Assembly: GCA_944384855.1 (NCBI GenBank) | Contig: CALWUY010000066.1 | Span: 1 to 64,000, forward strand | Length of the DNA stretch: 64,000 nt | Source: an uncultured Clostridia bacterium | GTDB lineage: Bacteria; Bacillota; Clostridia; Oscillospirales; Acutalibacteraceae | Reading direction: 5' to 3' | Part shown: positions 62,433-64,000 of the stretch, in pieces | Numbering within the stretch: the stretch's first letter is position 1 | Layout of the letters: every line of letters starts with the position of its first letter | Made by a program: the position numbers and the translations under genes | The notes under the pieces: generated by a model | The model's database searches: none | What the model saw: the letters and a program-made list of their open reading frames with translations, nothing else | Told to the model about the DNA's origin: nothing

Positions 62433-62664
62433 TGATAGAGGCGCGGTATGTTATCAGTAACAGATGAATGTTAATTTTGGCAAAAAAATGTCATCTGCGA
62501 AAGGAACAGCCGCCGAAGTTGTATATCGGCAGATATACTGCTGGTAAAACGGAATAACATCTGTTTTACTGTCGCTTATGCGGAGAGCTATCAAAAACAG
62601 ACGCACAGGCGCATATATGTGCTTTTTTCTGATTTTTGATAGCCGAATCATCGGCTATTTTTTA
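62433..62664 (+). promoter_or_regulatory. Lysine (L-box) riboswitch with terminator
   Basis: The 360-bp spacer before dapA holds a lysine riboswitch. P1 pairs TGATAG (62433-62438) with CTATCA (62588-62593). The core has the family's AGAGGCGC after P1, GAAAGGA (62499-62505), GCCGAAG (62512-62518) and GGAGAGCTATC at the end. The expression platform is a terminator ATAGCCGA/TCGGCTAT (62639-62646, 62651-62658) with a T-run. Bases 62586-62600 can instead pair with 62629-62643 to form an antiterminator that uses the P1 strand. Lysine binding stabilises P1, frees the terminator and shuts off dapA. Confidence 0.93.
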
Positions 62665-62698
62665 TTGTCTGAAATAACAAAAAAGGATGGAACAAAAA

Positions 62699-63586
62699 AT
62701 GAAAAAACCTATTTTCAAAGGTATGGCTACCGCTATTATCACCCCGATTGCAGAAAAGGGTATAGATTATGAAGCATTTAAAAAACTTATAGACTGGCAG
62801 ATATCAGAAGGCATTGACGCCATTGTAGTCTGCGGAACAACAGGCGAGTCATCTACACTTACAGACGAGGAACACCGTGAGGCTATCGCATTTGCAGTAG
62901 AGCATGTAAACGGCAGAATACCTGTAATCGCGGGCACCGGTTCAAACGACACCGCATACGCTTTAGATCTTACAAAATTTTCCTGCGAGGTAGGTGTCGA
63001 CGGAGTACTGGTAGTAACTCCATATTACAACAAAGCTACTCAGAACGGACTTATAAAAATGTTTACGAAAATAGCGGACGTCTCCACCGTTCCGGTTATT
63101 CTTTATAATGTTCCGTCACGCACAGGCGTAAATATTGAACCGGCGACCGTCGCAGCGCTTGCCGAACATCCCAACATAAATGCGATAAAAGAAGCAAGCG
63201 GAAACATATCAAAAATAGCAGAAATCGCTCATCTGTGCGGCGATAAAATCAATATTTACTCAGGCAATGACGATCAGGTTATACCTATTATGTCACTCGG
63301 GGGCAAAGGCTGTATCTCGGTACTGTCAAATCTTCTTCCTAAGGAAGCCTCTTTAATGTGCCGTAAATTTTTCGACGGCGACGTCAGTGGAGCCGCGAAA
63401 ATGCAGCTTGACTATCTGCCTCTTATCAACGCTCTTTTCAGTGAGGTAAACCCCATTCCCGTAAAGGCCGCGATGGCTGAAATGGGATTTTGTGAAGATT
63501 ATCTGAGGCTGCCGCTCACACCTATGGAAGAAAAACACAGGCAGATACTTTTTAATGAAATGCGAAAAGCCGGAATAAATATATAA
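62699..63586 (+). CDS. dapA: 4-hydroxy-tetrahydrodipicolinate synthase
   Basis: A 295-residue aldolase condensing pyruvate with aspartate semialdehyde, the first committed step to diaminopimelate and lysine; in spore formers it also leads to dipicolinate. FKGMATAIITP, CGTTGESSTL (pyruvate carboxylate binding, about 43-52), ILYNVPSRTG with Tyr about 134 and AIKEASGN with the Schiff-base Lys (about 163) are typical. ATG 62699 follows AAAGGA at suitable distance; the in-frame ATG at 62687 lies within that site. The lysine riboswitch upstream confirms the lysine role. Confidence 0.96.
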   Translation: MKKPIFKGMATAIITPIAEKGIDYEAFKKLIDWQISEGIDAIVVCGTTGESSTLTDEEHREAIAFAVEHVNGRIPVIAGTGSNDTAYALDLTKFSCEVGVDGVLVVTPYYNKATQNGLIKMFTKIADVSTVPVILYNVPSRTGVNIEPATVAALAEHPNINAIKEASGNISKIAEIAHLCGDKINIYSGNDDQVIPIMSLGGKGCISVLSNLLPKEASLMCRKFFDGDVSGAAKMQLDYLPLINALFSEVNPIPVKAAMAEMGFCEDYLRLPLTPMEEKHRQILFNEMRKAGINI

Positions 63587-63622
63587 AAACCGATTTTTTT
63601 GCGGAAAAAGGCGGTGAATTGG

Positions 63623-64000
63623 ATGGTACATATCGGAAATGACTGGGATGAAATTTTAGCGGATGAATGGCAGAAACCATACTACCGAAAACTGAGGGAA
63701 TTTTTAAAAAATGAGTATTCGACGTGGCGGATTTATCCGAATATGCATGATATTTTCAATGCTCTGAAATACACTTCCTTTGAAAATACAAAGGTTGTTA
63801 TAATAGGACAGGATCCGTATCACGGCCAAGGTCAGGCTCACGGTCTGTGCTTCTCGGTAAAAAAGGGAGTTACGCCGCCGCCTTCGCTCAAAAATATATT
63901 CAAAGAACTGCACGATGATGTAGGCAGAGAAATAACTTCCGACGGTGATCTTACAGACTGGGCTGAACAGGGTGTCCTGCTGCTTAATGCGGTGCTTACA
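63623..64000 (+). CDS. ung: Uracil-DNA glycosylase, cut by window end
   Basis: The first 126 residues of a family 1 uracil-DNA glycosylase, which removes uracil from [22 protein letters not shown] opens the protein, [20 protein letters not shown] (about 59-78) is the catalytic water-activating motif with its Asp, [12 protein letters not shown] follows, and [14 protein letters not shown] is the next conserved segment. The frame is open at base 64000. AAGGCGGTGA precedes the ATG, 36 bases after the dapA stop. Confidence 0.95.
   Translation, partial: MVHIGNDWDEILADEWQKPYYRKLREFLKNEYSTWRIYPNMHDIFNALKYTSFENTKVVIIGQDPYHGQGQAHGLCFSVKKGVTPPPSLKNIFKELHDDVGREITSDGDLTDWAEQGVLLLNAVLT

Noticed and set aside
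62454-62772. Short frames on both strands within the dapA leader
   Set aside because: They fall in the lysine aptamer and expression platform, whose RNA features explain the sequence; their codons show no protein signal.

Overview
The window looks like a chromosome segment of a spore-forming Clostridia-class Firmicute, probably a plant-polysaccharide-using gut lineage. The evidence is spoIIR, the dgt-dnaG-rpoD block, the rimP-nusA-ylxR-ylxQ-infB-rbfA operon, the phoH-ybeY-era-yqzL-recO-mutS2 operon, a zinc-type L31, a lysine (L-box) riboswitch, A/T-rich intergenic DNA with strong intrinsic terminators, and good Shine-Dalgarno sites with frequent TTG/GTG starts. Genus cannot be assigned from the sequence alone.

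Layout. 1-1.7 kb: a complete IS4-family insertion sequence. 1.7-5.7 kb: two leftward glycoside hydrolases (GH42/GH14-like and GH29-like). 5.9-8.4 kb: a rightward pair for cell-surface glycan synthesis (polyprenyl-phosphate sugar transferase, UDP-GlcNAc 2-epimerase). 8.4-9.2 kb: a hairpin-rich spacer, an XRE regulator and a divergent truncated SLOG-family gene. 9.3-11.5 kb: a GH4 glycosidase divergent from an AraC regulator. 11.5-21.6 kb: leftward housekeeping genes (amidase, TSCPD protein, rpoD, dnaG, dgt, yigZ, rpmE, spoIIR, a fused EamA transporter-IspE kinase, polysaccharide deacetylase). 21.9-26.8 kb: a class A PBP operon. 26.8-33.8 kb: HAD phosphatase and lipoprotein, then phoH-ybeY-era-yqzL-recO-mutS2. 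33.8-41.5 kb: MgtC, glycyl-radical activase, serine hydrolase, GH127-like and GH106-like glycosidases. 41.7-44.3 kb: a fused ABC ATPase-FtsX permease. 44.4-58.4 kb: a leftward run of closely spaced genes from rimP to asnB plus a small gene. 58.5-62.3 kb: an ene-reductase-aconitase X operon. 62.4-64 kb: lysine riboswitch-dapA and the start of ung.

How parts fit. GH42/14-like, GH29-like, GH4, GH127-like and GH106-like enzymes are scattered rather than in one locus; their presumed substrates (galactosides, fucosides, arabinofuranosides, rhamnosides) fit pectin-type or host glycans. None of the large glycosidases has an obvious signal peptide, which suggests intracellular processing of imported oligosaccharides. 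IspE implies the MEP isoprenoid route, which makes a mevalonate-pathway role for the aconitase X pair unlikely.

The most notable items are the in-frame EamA-IspE fusion, the OYE-aconitase X operon behind a perfect consensus promoter, two cases where a terminator-like hairpin contains the next gene's Shine-Dalgarno, a leader attenuator ahead of rimP-nusA, and an Ada-like metal-binding motif on a small lipoprotein. No tRNA, rRNA, CRISPR array or prophage was seen.
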